Source: Podocnemis expansa (Eukaryota; Chordata; Testudines; Podocnemididae). Taken from it: a DNA stretch of 64,000 nt. The translations under genes were made by a program, and so were the position numbers. The notes under the pieces were generated by a model, which was not told the DNA's origin, made no database searches, and was given only the letters and a program-made list of their open reading frames with translations. The stretch covers positions 51,406,084 to 51,470,083 of the forward strand of contig ML681963.1 in the NCBI GenBank assembly GCA_007922195.1, read 5' to 3'. Below are positions 34,750-47,360 of this stretch, in pieces (within the stretch, counting starts at the first letter, position 1; every line of letters starts with the position of its first letter).

Positions 34750-35728
34750 CAGGGGTTAAAGTAAGCTGGAACGTGCTGGAATGGCATTGCGGGGCCCATG
34801 ATTTTTAAGGATTCAGTGTTCCAGGGCCCCTAAACTTAGAAAATGGAGCCAGAACACTAGTTTCTTGGGTCCACCATTTAAAATAGTGGGCACTGGAACA
34901 CAGCGTTTGGGCTCCATTTTCTATTTGTAGGGGCCTGCCAAAAGCTGAGCCCATAAAAGTAGCAGGCCCTGGAACGCAGTTCTGGTGCACTCCAGCCAGC
35001 AGAGAGCTTTCCCCAGGTTGCGAGATTTTTAATCTCCTGCCCTGAGCCTGCTCTGACCGAGCACACTCAGAGCCTCTGAGCATGCTCTGTTAGTTCTGCC
35101 TCAGGGTGGGAAGAGCAGCCTGTGGGGTGGCCACTCCACTCTGGCAGCCAGGTAAGGGGTCTCAGGGACAGGCCCAGGCTGGAAGAGGAGCAGGAACTGG
35201 GAGTGCGGGCTGAGACTGTTCCAGCTCCGCAGGCTCTAGGGTGGTGAGGTGGACTGGGGCTGGGCTTTGGTAGGGAGTGGCGTGGTGGACTCTTTCCCAC
35301 CAGGCTGGCCCCAATCGGGGTCCCCCAGCTCCCCATGGCTGCAGAGGGATGCTGGGTGGGCCAGCAGCCCAGTGTCCCCGTCCCATATAGCTCCAGCCCC
35401 CCAACTCCCCTGCTCCAACCCTTCACTCCCCCACCTCCTGCTGCCATCCCCCCTTCTCTGCCCCATCTCCTGCCCATGCCCCCCTTCACCACCCTGACAG
35501 TTTCTGCCACCCACCTTCCCCTTCACTGCCCCCATCTCCTGCCCCTGCCCCCAACCACCCCTTCAACACTCCTGCCTCCTTCCCCTGCTCCATTCCTCCA
35601 CATCCCATGCCCTCATCCTTCCTGGGTGGGGGGCCTGCACATCTGGGAAGAGGGTCTGGACAATACTGGAAGGGGGCCCACAGATTAGGAGGGTTACAGG
35701 GCCCACCAAACTATACTTTAACCACCTG
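34750..35728. mobile_element. Non-autonomous hAT element (979 bp)
   Basis: The ends are CAGGGGTTAAAGTA and, inverted, CAGGTGGTTAAAGTATAG. The flanks are tagataga (34742-34749) and tggataga (35729-35736), 7 of 8 identical. The interior around 35010-35160 is related to 48420-48565 in the element at 48310-49142. A pyrimidine-rich tract fills 35380-35620. No transposase is present. Confidence 0.85.
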
Positions 35729-37099
35729 TGGATAGATTTCACAATTAGAGCATCTCTCTGTAAGGAGCTGATGCATAGCCCTGACATGAAAATGCAGACC
35801 CACGGTGGGGTGGGCTTTGAAACCTACCCTGCTCTCCCCTCCCACCCAGCTGGAATTGTCCCCTCTGCTGCTGGGCCAGAGAGAGGAGAAGGTGCCATTC
35901 GCTTCTGCAGGTGTGGACAAGGAGGGGAGGAAGACAGACAGTCCCATCTTGGACAACAAATACTTTGTTTCCTCTGCGGTCCCTAGATGGACCTGTCTCT
36001 CCTTCCGTTCTGAGTCCTTGAGCTTCTTCCAAGGCAGCTCACCCATCCCTAGCAATCAGCTGTGCATGGCACTGTTCCTCCTGTCCCACACCATTCCAGA
36101 TGGGCCCCTCCTGTGGCCCCTTAGCCCAGTGATCTTACCTTAACATGGCCTGTTTGCATTTGAATACCCTGGACACTGCATGGGGGTGAAATTCAGGCTT
36201 CTGCAGAGGGGCCAGCACGAGACACTACTCAAGCCCTGCTTATGCAGCATTTCAAAGTGAGTGTTAGCTGTCGGGATCACTATGTGATGAGCTCTGTGGA
36301 GTCACATTTAGCCAGATGCTCATGTCCCCCAGAGGATGAGATCAGTGCATCTCTGCCCACCCCTGCCCTCCAGGCTGCTGTCTGGAGCTGAGACGCCTGC
36401 AACCAACCAAAGATAATTGGGCAGTTTGCAAACTGGGGGCTATCCCTGGGTCCCATCAGCATCGCAAGGCACTTGGCACTCAGCCCAGCCGCTGCTGTCT
36501 GTCTCATGAAACCATTTCCCTCGAGTGGCACTCCATCAAGGCAGCTGACTTTCCTGGGACGTGATGGGAACAGCTTGCTGGGATACGGTGGTGATGGCAG
36601 GCGGGACCCGACTGCTAGCATGAGGCTGCAGCACCCATTGTGTGAGGGGATCCTGAGGGAAGAGAAGCCAGACTAGAGTGTAGCGGTGTCAGCAGGTCCG
36701 AAGTTCTGCAGCCACTTCAGGCTTCTTGCACTGAGCTAATTGATTAATTGACCTGTCTCAACCGCTTAGCTGATGAGTGGTTTCAGGGGCACATGAGGCT
36801 GTCAGTGGGAGGAGGCTGTTAGCAGCAGAACCTAAGAGCGGCAGTGACGCGGGAGCCCCAGTCCCCAGGGAGCTGTGTGGAGAATATGGTAGACTCACCA
36901 AGAGCAGTGACATAGCTGTTGCAGGTGGCAGGGTCAGAGTCTGGACCCCACGTTGGTGCTTTAATTGGCTCTTGTGGCTGGGAGTTACCGAGTGCAGTAG
37001 TAATGTTATGTGGATGGCTGAGTCCCTTTGCTAGGGTCTGATGCCACTGCAGCTGTGGGTGCTCAGCCCCTTACAGGATTGGACCCTTATGAGTAGCAA

Positions 37100-37240
37100 C
37101 TGGGTTTAGTTAGCAGGATCTTTTGCATTAGGAGCCCCAGGGTTCTAATCCCAGCTGTGTCACATGCACACACTGCAGCTGTGAACACCATGTGGCGCCT
37201 CAGTTTCCCCATCTGTGTAATGCTGTGCAATATGTTTACT
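37100..37240 (+). repeat. MIR-like SINE fragment
   Basis: 'ggttctaatcccagctgtgtcac' (37131-37153) and 'cgcctcagtttccccatctgtgtaatg' (about 37197-37223) keep the order of MIR head and core. Confidence 0.6.
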
Positions 37241-37639
37241 TTAAGGGGCAGATGCTCAATCAGTGCTTGGTATGGTTAAAAAGTAACTTCAGAACATAGC
37301 TGCTTTATTAAAGCAGCTCACCTATAACTGTATAGTCCTGCTTCCTCCCCCACTCTTAAACCTTTCTGTCATGATTCTCTGGCTGGCAGCACCATGTGGC
37401 TGGAAACAGTTGTGCGGGTCACATGCCATAATACCACACAACCCCCACTTGTGCCCAAAAAAACCCTGCTGCCTGACCCGTGGATCTAATACTGCTGCAA
37501 CTGAGGGCTTCATCCGCCATTAGCGGGGAATCTTGAACTCAGGACTCATTTTCATGTGTTTGGTTTGAAAAGGGCATGGTCTTGGCCAGCCCTTGAATGT
37601 AATGTTTAAATTGACACAGCTGCTGCTCAACAGAAGAGC

Positions 37640-37880
37640 AGAAGGATGGGCCTGGTGCCAAAGCACATGGATCAGGATGCATGTATTCTATTTATAACTA
37701 GCGAGGTGACCTGGGAGAAGTCGCAGCCCCACTCTATACCTCAGTTTCTCCAGCTGCCAAATGGGGATAATGAGAGTGACATGCCTCCCAAGAAAGGCTT
37801 GTTGTGACAGCTGATGATTTAATTGTGCTACAAGTCTCTCCTTGGATAGAAGATACTAGACCAGGCAGATTGTTGATAGT
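37640..37880 (+). repeat. MIR SINE copy
   Basis: 'cgaggtgacctgggagaagtc', then 'acctcagtttctcc' and 'aaatggggataatgagagtg' (37704-37780), match the MIR core and tail in order. Confidence 0.68.
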
Positions 37881-39534
37881 TTTCTGGGTGAAATTCTCCC
37901 CTGAACACAAGGCCTGAATAAACTCTCAGCACCCCTTGCACCAGATGGAATGTAAGTGGCACATGAGTCTTGAACTGGTCACTCTGCGGATGAGTGATTG
38001 TCTCTGCAATGATGTGGAATCCACAGCAGTGTAGGTGTCTTAGTTCATGGGTTTGTTGTGTCTATTCGGTATTATATCAGGTAGGACTTTACACAGTTAT
38101 TCTGGAACACGAGGATCCACACAGGGCAGAGGGTGATACTGGTGTAATTATGCTGGTGTAACAGATAACACTTTCCTGTGTAGACAAGGCCATAGGCTCT
38201 GGAAGATCTTCCCTGTGAGCAAGGAGCCATATATCTGCATCGTTAACCTGTGTTTTGGCAGAGGTACAGTGCACATCTTTGCCCCGGCAGGGAGCTGCTG
38301 GTGGAGACTGAGTGCCCGAGTGAAACCGCACACTACAAGCAGCAACTCAGCAGACTGTGATTGCTCTCAGCAGTTCTCCTTGTTTCTCAGGAGAAAGCTA
38401 CAAGGCCTTTCCAGTCTGGTGTCCAGCTGCAGAGCATTTGGTGCCAGTGGATCTGTCTGTGGAATACTCTGCAGGCTCTGGAGGGCAAAGATTGCCAACA
38501 AACAACAGGTCTCAGGCTGCCCTTCATCGCCAAAGACTCCAACAGAGCTCCAGCCCAGGCTCTGAGCCGCGTTTTCCCAGTTCACAGCAATGACAGAGAT
38601 GGATCTACTGCAAGAACAAGCCAGCCTGGGGGGCATTTAATATAAGCAAGCAGAAACCAGGCTGGCCCACCTCTCACAGGGCTTGTTGGTGCCTAGGAGT
38701 TAGTGAAACTGCTTCAGGTTTGATAGTGTGCCTTTGTGCTGCGTCACTCACACCAAGGCACCCCACAAAGCAGCAGTCACCTGTACTGAGGAAAGCGTGG
38801 CTTGCCATGTGGGCGAATGCCTCACAGCCTTAAGGAAGATGTCTGCAGTGTATTATGGGATGCCTACTAGGGTTTTAGGGGAGGGAGAAGTCAAATTCAC
38901 AGCCATCTCTCTTTCTGGCTCAAAATACCTAATCCCTGCCCACACCATTTCTGAACTGCTTGCAGGAAGGAGCAATGCAGTTTGAGAACTGAGGGCCCAA
39001 ACCACTGAAGTGAGTGGGAAGATGCCCAGTGACTGCGGTGGGCTTTAGATCAGTCCCTGTACCAGGATTTCTAGATGGGAGAGGCAGCGCTGTCACCATC
39101 AAAGAAGCCTTTGAAATGTGCAGAAGGCTGCTAATATCCTATCTCTGCTTCCACCTCGGCAGGACACACAGGCATCTTGGGGGTGTGCTCCAAACAGCTG
39201 CTGCGGGTGCTGTTGGTTGGGGTATTAAATATAAAGTGCTGATTAAGTGCAATGAAAACTGTGTCAGTTTCTTGTCATTGAAGAGAATGCATCAGGTCTG
39301 AGGATTAGGGCTTGACAGACAGCTGGGGATTGCAGGGAGACAGCCGATCAATCATGAGAGGAGATGGGAGAGAGGAAAGCGGTTCTTATCAGAGGCTGCC
39401 ATTTCCAGCAGGAGAAACTCCACCGAATAAATATAGATCAAAGAGACCAAACTGCTTGGAGCCAAGTGCGTAAGTGAAGAAAGGCCAGAAAATTACCCAG
39501 GGAAGGCCAAGCTTATTCTGAATGCTTAGCATTT

Positions 39535-39870
39535 AATGGGGTGGTTTACTGATGGGGAAACTGAGGCATCCAACAGGAAGTATCTTTGCACGGTCACACA
39601 GCAGCGCTAGCTGGCAGATCCAAAGGTGATGCTTTCAAAAGTGACTAGTGATTTTGGGTGCCTTTTTTTTAGTTGCACAAATTTAGATGCAGCAAAAGGT
39701 CTGATGTCAAGAAGACAGGTAGGTGCTCAGCATTGTCTGAAAATCAGGCCTCTTTAAAGACGTCAAAACAGAGGCATCCAAAATTATTAATGACATTTTA
39801 AAATTTTGGCCAGATCGTCTGACCCCAGCCAGCTGAGCGAACCACTAGACCACACGCCCTCCTATAACAA
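39535..39870 (-). repeat. MIR-like SINE, interrupted by another old repeat
   Basis: 'gatggggaaactgaggcatc' at 39552 and 'cacggtcacacagcagcgc' near 39590 are the MIR tail and core in reverse. The tRNA-like head ('gaaccactagaccacacgccctcc') appears only at about 39838. The 39620-39800 block between ('aaaatcaggcctctttaaag', 'gtgctcagcattgtctg') looks like a different old repeat inserted into it. Confidence 0.5.
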
Positions 39871-40469
39871 GGCATCCTCTTTGCTATACACATTATTTAT
39901 GAAAGCTGTATAAGGTGAGGGGAAAAGCTGTTGCCACTCCCAGTCTGACCCTTCCACAATCTGCAGTGAATTCCTAAATCCAAATTTATATGACCCAGAA
40001 AGGGGAGAACTCAGGGTGGGTCTGGGAGCATGAGGAAGGAGAAAACTTCTCTTTAAGGACAAATAATAGAGGATGCTGTAAGAGAAAAATGAAGAAAAGC
40101 AAGGGAAAGCTACATGCATTTCTCTTTAACTTTGTCAAATATTATATGGCTTAAGGAGACACTGCCAAATGGCTAAAGCCCAAAAGGAATAAAAATGACC
40201 TCTTTCATGGTAATGGAAATATGTTTCATTTTTAAAAATAGTTTTCTCTATCTGACTGGAAAGTGCAGTGAAACAGTATTTTTTTTCAGGGTTGTGAATG
40301 GCTTTGCCAATGGGCAGTATTACCAACCCTCAAAGTGGAAAAAAAATCATGAGCCAAGCACTTGAAAATAGTGAGATGTGTATTAATGATCACGAGATCT
40401 AAAAATAATTGGGTTCTTTGTGATTGTGTTTGGGTTTATAAGACTTTAGAGGGGTGCTCATGTCACTTA

Positions 40470-40600
40470 CTACTTAGATTGGAAACTCTTTGGGGCAGAG
40501 AACATCTTTTTGTTCTGTGTTTGTACAGTGCTGAGCAGGATGTGGTCCTGGTCCACAACTGAGGTTCCTGGGCCATAATAATAATAGTGCTAGACACTTG
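40470..40600 (+). repeat. Ancient repeat tail ending in (ATA)n
   Basis: 'ggaaactctttggggcagag', 'ctgtgtttgtacagtgctgagc' and 'ataataataatag' occur in order. This is the best-preserved copy of this tail in the window. Confidence 0.6.
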
Positions 40601-41339
40601 CTCTATTCTGTGAGAGTCTCACATAATCACATGACTCCAGGAGGATTGCTTTACATGAGTGCAACTTCTGTATGTGTTTGAACAGTGCCAGGGCAACAGG
40701 GCTCCTGATCTTGGTTGGTATGTCTGGTGCTACTGTTATGTGAATAATTAATAATAATGATAATGAATAATGCATGATCAGGCTGATGTATTGGAACCAA
40801 AGAGGGGAAGCCATGATTAGGAAGTGAAACTGATCAGCATGCCCCAGCAGAGTGAGGTGGGGAGAAAAAGGAAGCAAACAGCACAAAGAGTGAAAAGCAT
40901 GTTCAAATATTAACGTTGGGAGATGAGGCTGAATAAAATATATCCTCCGGGTCTGAATGAAACTCTGGATCTGGACCTGATCTGGAGCAGCAGCTCTCCC
41001 AACTTCCCTGGTTTTTAAAATTTAGCTGCTTACAGGAATAGTTTCAAGGTGGGAGCTCTGCTCTGGACCTAAAGCGAGATATGGAGCTTGGACACAGGAC
41101 CCCTTTCTATTAAAATAACAGCTGTTCATATTTTGATACATAATTAAACCAGTGTCTTCAAAACTGGCAGCTGAACTTGGTGTCCAGCTTGGAACCATGT
41201 AGATAAACTGCTGTCAACTGGTAATCTTGTGGTCTGTATTTAACTGGTCTGTGGATAAAAAGTCACAGATCTCAAAGCTCCAGGAAAAAGGGATAGAGAA
41301 TGGGAGCAGGGAAGCAAAGCAGGGATGGTAAGACCCGTA

Positions 41340-41500
41340 GAAGGGTGATCCTGTGGTCGGGATGCTAAGTGGCAGCTGGGTGAGCTGGTTTTGATTCCCC
41401 TGCTCTGCCACAGACTTTGTGTGACCTTCGGCAAGTCCCTTATTCTCTCGATACCTCAGTTCCTCATCTGTACAATGGAGATGTGGAAAGGATAAATGCA
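41340..41500 (+). repeat. MIR SINE copy
   Basis: 'ttgattcccctgctctgccac', 'gtgtgaccttcggcaagtcc' and 'tacctcagttcctcatctg' follow the MIR consensus order (41391-41472). Confidence 0.7.
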
Positions 41501-42440
41501 GGGCCGCGAAGAAGATAAACACATTATAGAGACACACATATACTGTGCTAGTGGGGCTCATGTAAGTTAGCTAGAGATGCAATTATACTCCTAGGGTCTC
41601 ATGCAAAGCCCATTTAAATCAATGAAAGACTCATGCTGGATCAGATCCTTCGAGGCCAACGTTACCTTATTAACAGCCCCAGCCCATGAACTCCGACTCC
41701 TATATTCCCGTGAGAGCTGGGCTGGGCAGATAGCTGGGTTAATGACCCGACTACAGAAACAGCAGCCTTTGGAATATCAATTCACTGGAAGAATTGCTGG
41801 GGTTGCATATTTTTACCTCTGGTATAAATAAATGTAAAATGATTATGCATTCTTCAGGGACCACCCTGCTTCCCCTTTCTCCCTGGGTTAATTAATTTAA
41901 TGGTTTTATGATTACAAAGAGATTGGCTGGGAGATAGAGAGCTCTCAATATAGATGTATAGATGGGGCTATAGATAGAAATGTGAAACTAAAAACCAAAA
42001 AAAAAAGGCGGGGGGGGGGAATGTTCCTTGAAATCTGTACTTTTGAATCTTTGAAACAAAGGAGATATAAACTGCTCTTTGCTGAGAGGCTAATAGGGGT
42101 TTGGATTCCAATTGATTCATTGCAATTCATGAGATAGTTGTGCCATAATTTACACTGGGGAGGACAAAATGTGTGAGAAATGGAAGAAGGTGAAAATACA
42201 AAGGAATCAATTGCGTTTTTAAACGCACGTAATTTGTGAAAGCTGAGATGAAGAGAGCCCATCAGAGGAGGGGAAACTGTTCTGTGATAAAAAAAAAAAT
42301 ATGAAGCTGCAGGAATTGGTCTGCCTTTGCTATCTTGTAGTGGCATCCATATCAGGCCAGGTGGCCCCAGTGTATTGGAATCAGAAAGTTCTGTCTCCAA
42401 CTTAAGGTGCTATTCTGCCTTGATAATCTGTTACCTAACA

Positions 42441-42817
42441 CAGTGATTCTCAACCTTTTGTGGGTCACGACATGCTTGGTGACATGTCCCAAGCCTACAG
42501 GATGCATCAGCCCACCTGCCCCAGACCCAATCCAGCCATGTTCCCAGCTCTCCACAACACACTTACTGCTGTGTGGAGACACAGTAGTGTGTCATAGACT
42601 CATAGAATCATAGAGCTGGAAGGGACCTCATGAGGTCATCTAGTCCAACCCCTCACTAAAAGCAGGACCACTTCCACTAATCCCAGCCAAGGTTTTGTCT
42701 AATCAGGCCTTAAATGTTTCCAAAGATGGAAATTCCACCACCTCCTTAGGTGACCCATTTCAATGCTTCACCACTCTCCTAGTGAGAAAGTCCCTACACA
42801 CAGGTTGAGAACCTCTG
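42441..42817. mobile_element. hAT MITE split by a CR1 3' end
   Basis: The ends are CAGTGATTCTCAACC and, inverted, CAGAGGTTCTCAACC. The flanks are acctaaca (42433-42440) and acctaatg (42818-42825), 6 of 8 identical. The interior from about 42592 to 42796 is CR1 sequence, so a CR1 inserted after the hAT element. Confidence 0.8.
42592..42796 (-). mobile_element. CR1 3' end inserted in a hAT MITE
   Basis: 'catagactcatagaatcatagag' (about 42595-42617) is the CR1 3' tail in reverse complement. 'gctggaagggacctcatgagg' and 'catctagtccaacccctc' continue the CR1 3' UTR as known from birds and turtles. Strongly 5'-truncated. Confidence 0.9.
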
Positions 42818-44010
42818 ACCTAATGGGTGGGGCAGAGTCTTGGACCCCTTGTGAAGAGGTGAATGGGATTTATTATTAATTTGGTACTGGACAATGGAGC
42901 CCAGTGCAGGAGGAATCTGTTTTTCAGGAAAGTTATAATGAATTAGAGAAAGTTTGAAGGCAAGGGAGAAAATATGTAGAGGGCTGTAATTGAACGGAAA
43001 TTTGACTCTTGTTGGGGAATTGACTCTTTGTGGTGTACACATGTGGGCTCCGAATGCTCATGGATCAGAGGCTTTGTGAGTAGGTGGAGTGGTAACAGGG
43101 GAGCCCCCAAAGAAAGTCAGAGAAAATGAATCTCTGGAGAACCTGAGTTCCACTGCACAGATGAGTTGTGTGGTCTCAGTGTAACCTCATGTGACTATTT
43201 AGGAATTTTTCGTTAGGGAGTTCAGGAGGCTGTGCTAGGGAGTAGCAAGTCATGGCTGAGATGCATTGACAGAACTGTACAGGGGAGCCCAGGAATGAAG
43301 TAGCAGGGGGCTGCAAGTCAGAGCTCAAATACATTGGCAAGAGCTGTGAGTATGGTGAGCCAATGGCTGGGGATGCAGGGGGGACACATTTGAGGTGACT
43401 AGCAAGAGATGAGGACACTCATACAACATCTGCGGTCTCTGCCTAACTTTGGCCTTGCACAGGGTGCTTTATCCCTCATTTTCTCTCCTGTGAACAGCAG
43501 ATTCCTTCCCACAATTCTCAGAGGAGATTCATGATTGATTTCTTGGGTGGTTAGGAAACAGCATGATAAAATGCCAACAAATAGCCGGTGTGGTCCAGTG
43601 ACTTTGTTCAATAGAAGCGAATTACTCCAGAAAGTGAGGATCCTGCTGAGCAAACCACTCTGCATTGCACAGCTCCCTGGGAACCATTAGTTCCAGCCCT
43701 GATTCACCCCCAGAACGTCAGCAGCTGGCAGAAGTGGTGGTACTACCCACTGGTGCAGTCATGAGCTGGTTGAGGGGGAGAGGGGGAAAACATAGTCCAA
43801 CTTCACAGCATGCTTAATCCATTCCCAGCTCCTAGGCTGTCACCTTGGCAATAGGTTCAGTGTCTGCCAAGACCTCTTACGGTGAGTTAAAAAAGATGGA
43901 TCACAGTAAAATGCTCCAGGTTGCAGCTGCAGAGCAAGGATGGTAGAATAGAGGAAAGCACTGAGCCTCCTGTGGAGGGCACCACCAGCCCTGCTGGGTT
44001 CAATGAAGGA

Positions 44011-44062
44011 AATAAACAAGGAGTCTTGTGACACTCTTAAAGACTAACAAATTCCCTTTATA
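44011..44062 (+). repeat. Fragment of the 'taaagactaat' repeat family
   Basis: 'aataaacaaggagtcttgtg' then 'cttaaagactaacaaattcc' match the copies at 13671 and 47815. Only the middle part is present. Confidence 0.6.
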
Positions 44063-45739
44063 TGTACAACAGTGCTGCGTCCTGAGTTCATATAAACCTC
44101 TCGCTGGCAGGAATCTGCAGGGGTCACTGGAGAAAATGTCCTCCAAGGGAGCTGCCTTTCATAGCTGCTCTGACCCTTTTCCAGAGCTCCTCTAGGATGA
44201 TGGAAAGAAGTGAATTGTTCAATCTCAAGAGCAGCGACTTAAGCTCTGTTGGAGTGGGGCTGTGGAACAAGGGAATCGAGCAGCAGGCTCAAGATGGAAA
44301 GTGTAAAGACAGGAAAATAAAAGATTTGGATTCTGGACCATGAACCCCCATGGAGAAAGCAGGCTGCTTTCATACAGGTACTAACAAGTCAGCATAGCCA
44401 TCTGGGGCCTTTTAGTGTCCAGAGTCCTGTAAACACATAACTAATCACATTGATTACAGTAGTGCCTCAGGGCTGGCAGAATGGTCCTTCATTGAACCAG
44501 GCACTGTCTGGATCCAGAGCAGCAGACAGCCCCTGCTCAGGAGAGCTCACAATCTAAATAGCTCCAAACACAGCTATTTCATCAAGGCACCTCAGTGTTT
44601 GTCATTCATCTGCCAGGCTGCTAGGAAGGTGGTCAGGATCCCCTCAACACTGGTGTGTTTCAAAGACGAAACACCTCCTGAGCTGACACACTGAACCAGG
44701 TCCCTGTGGTCGTGCTCTTTTGGTGAAACTCTGGTGGATTCCATTGAACCCTGACATTTAACCTGTGAAGGGGCAGATCTTCTGCAGGCCTAAAGGGGAG
44801 TCACTTTATTTGCACCAGTCAGGGAGAAGACCAGGTACCTGGGCCACAGCTGACAAGAATCTACTTATGTGGCTCCACCACTTTGATAGCTTCATCCCAG
44901 ATCCTCAGGGCACCCAACTCCCATTGATTTAAAGTAGAAATGGGGTTAAAATCATGATCATGAGTTCTGGTATGTTCATTCTCTCTGAAGCACCTGGCTT
45001 AGGCCGTTGTTAGAAAAGTGGACATAGGGCTAGAGGGACCTTTGGTTTGACCCATGTGGACATTCTTATGGGCCAGGTTATATTCTCACACCTGTGTCAA
45101 TCCAGAGTGGCTCTCTTGCACTGGATTTACACTGGAGTGATTGAGAACAGAAACAGGGACTTTTTCTTTAACCAGTCAGTTAGTACAGACCTAATTAAAC
45201 CCCCGTTGTGGTCTTGTCCTGCAGGGCGTGCATCATAATACATTATAATTACAGTGCTTAACACTTGACTTCACTATTTTCAGGTAGTCAGTCGTGTATT
45301 TGTCTAGAGCTGCGGAGTGCTTTGCTCCCTTGGAATTTGTGGGACCAGTTCTCTTCTCATTTACACTGGTGTAAATTGGGAGCAACTCCCCTGCAGTCAG
45401 TGGGTCTAGATGGTGGGGGGGAGGGGGGGGAGGTGAGTGAACAGGGAACCTCCTCCTACCTTTCTACTTGGACCAAAATGTCTAGTACCTTTATGCCTGT
45501 TAACCTGATTTTTTTAAAAAGGAGCTATGAAAACCAGTTCTGTTTATTCTCTCCTCTTCCCTGTGGGATCCTGTACCATCCTCATTCCCATGGTACCTGA
45601 GCGCTTTTCAGCACTGCATATAGTGAACATCTGTCACAATCTTTTTATCTCAATCAGATTAACCACGCAGGGAAATAGATAGAACAAAATGCAACGTGGT
45701 CCTCCCTTCCACAACTCCGCTGCCTGAATCAAGGCTCCC

Positions 45740-45940
45740 ACCAGATGTTTTGTGGTTCAAACACTAGATTGGGACTCAGGTGATCTGGGTGTAATTTCTG
45801 CTGTGTGACCTGGAGCAAATCCATCAATCTCACTGTAGCTCAGTTACTCATTTGCAAAATTAATATTGCAACAACTCACCTTTGCCTGTCTGGAAGCAAA
45901 GGGTCAGGGCCTGTCTGTTACTGTGTTTGTGCGGCTCCTG
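45740..45940 (+). repeat. MIR-like SINE copy
   Basis: 'ttcaaacactagattgggac' (tRNA-like head), 'gctgtgtgacctggagcaaatcc' and 'cagttactcatttgcaaaat' follow in MIR order. Confidence 0.62.
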
Positions 45941-46861
45941 GCACAATGAAATTTCCTGGCATCACCATATGTATCATAACTACTAGTGCTCAGTCCCGGT
46001 CCAAAGTTTTGGATGCAAATTGGAGCAACCTGCCAAGACTGAATCACATTCCTAGATCTGCTGACTCTACCAGTCGGGGTCATGTTGAATTTGGTCTAAG
46101 AGAGCGGAGCTGAACTGTGAAGATATTTCTAACATTTTCTCCCCTGCGGCTCTTCCAGCCAAGCACAGCTGAAACCTGATAAAATTGCACACGAGAGGGC
46201 TGCCTTATGAAATGCACTTTGGTTTAGTGCACAGAAAATAGATGATTGCAACTGATCCATCCCCATTTATCAAGTCCCTTTTCAAGCAGCACTTCACCTC
46301 TGGCACTTACAAGGAGGCCTGGCTGTTCAGTGCTATGCATGGAGGGTGTCTTGTCTGCTTCTCTTAATGGAAGCCCCTCAAGTTGGCTTTGGGACAAATC
46401 ACCAAACTACTAAAAATAAGGAGATGCTGTGGGAGGAGCTTTCCTAAATGCATTCCTGCGGTTTCTGTTGCCTTGGAAACCTCTTCCCTTTGGTACCTGA
46501 TTGTCCCACATGCTTGGCTCCCTTGGACTTGCTGGATTTTGGAGGATTTCAATTCATTTGTCATCCTTGTTATTGTTGACTATACTTCTGCAAAGTGATT
46601 TTGGTCTTTGTGAGACAGGTCACGGTTTTGGTGTCTTTCTTGGGGCTCAGGGAAGTGCCATGGACAGAGGATCCAGCACAAAGTGAAACAGGAGAGAACG
46701 GAGCAAGATCAGTTTAGTCAAAGCTTCAGAATGTGGCACATGATTTTGCATCTAGAGAAGTGCTGTAGACCTGAGTCCTTTATGGAGATATAAGTACACC
46801 TTGGCAAAGGGAGCCAGCCATGTGTGTTGGTGGAGACTTCTTATCCAGTAGCATTGGGCCT

Positions 46862-47140
46862 AGAGAGGAAGGATGACCTGGTAGTTAAGGCACTGACCTG
46901 GACATCTAGAGCAGTGGTTTTCAACCTTAGGGTCGGGACCCACTCGTGGGTCACAGATGTTCAGGCACTGGGTCACGGCACCCCCTGCTGCCCTCACCAA
47001 AAGACTGGAATGCTTTGCTTAAAGGTGTAATTATTGGGTCACAAGCATAAATTAATTTTTTCAACTGTGTTCCCGGAAAAAAGTTTGAAAACCACTGATC
47101 TAGAGATATATAGATTCAATTGCTGACTCTCAGGTAGGTC
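46862..47140 (+). repeat. MIR-like SINE head split by a hAT MITE
   Basis: 'ggatgacctggtagttaaggcactgacctgg' (46870-46900) and 'gattcaattgctgactctc' (about 47112) are the two sides of a MIR-type tRNA-like head. The 186-bp hAT element with its target duplication sits exactly between them. Confidence 0.5.
46912..47097. mobile_element. hAT MITE, 186-bp family (copy 2), perfect TSD
   Basis: The ends are CAGTGGTTTTCAA and TTGAAAACCACTG. It is flanked by identical octamers atctagag at 46904-46911 and 47098-47105. The length equals the other two copies of this family (7775 and 51027). Confidence 0.93.
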
Positions 47141-47360
47141 TGTACTGCAGTTAAAATACCTGCAGCTTGGCTGTGTCAGCGCACTTAGGCTGCAGGGTTC
47201 TCTATAGTGGCAGGGTTTGGGCTAGAGCCTTGGCTCTGGATCCTGGAAGGCAGGAGGGTGCCTGAACTTGAACATCTATACTGTAATTTTGTAGCCTGAC
47301 CAGTCTGAGTTGGCTGATGCGCACCAGCTGGGGGTGTTTTATTGTTGCGTAGAAATACTC
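47130..47360. repeat. Old MITE-like repeat (ctacactgca ends), composite
   Basis: 'ggtctgtactgcagttaaaat' at the left and 'catctatactgtaattttg' near 47273 both echo the start of the repeat at 10109-10330. The stretch is probably two pieces of this family joined. Confidence 0.4.

Larger units (their letters stand above)
35737..42432. other. Mostly unique non-coding DNA with scattered MIR pieces
   Basis: No supported gene. MIR-like pieces are at 37100-37240, 37640-37880, 39535-39620 and 41340-41500, with an old repeat tail at 40470-40600. A piece at 39620-39800 interrupts a MIR copy. Confidence 0.5.
42826..46859. other. Mostly unique non-coding DNA
   Basis: No supported gene. A short 'taaagactaacaaat' repeat lies at 44011-44062, a repeat tail at 44490-44560, palindromic 'atttacactggtgtaaat' at 45359-45376, and a MIR-like copy at 45740-45880. 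Confidence 0.5.
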
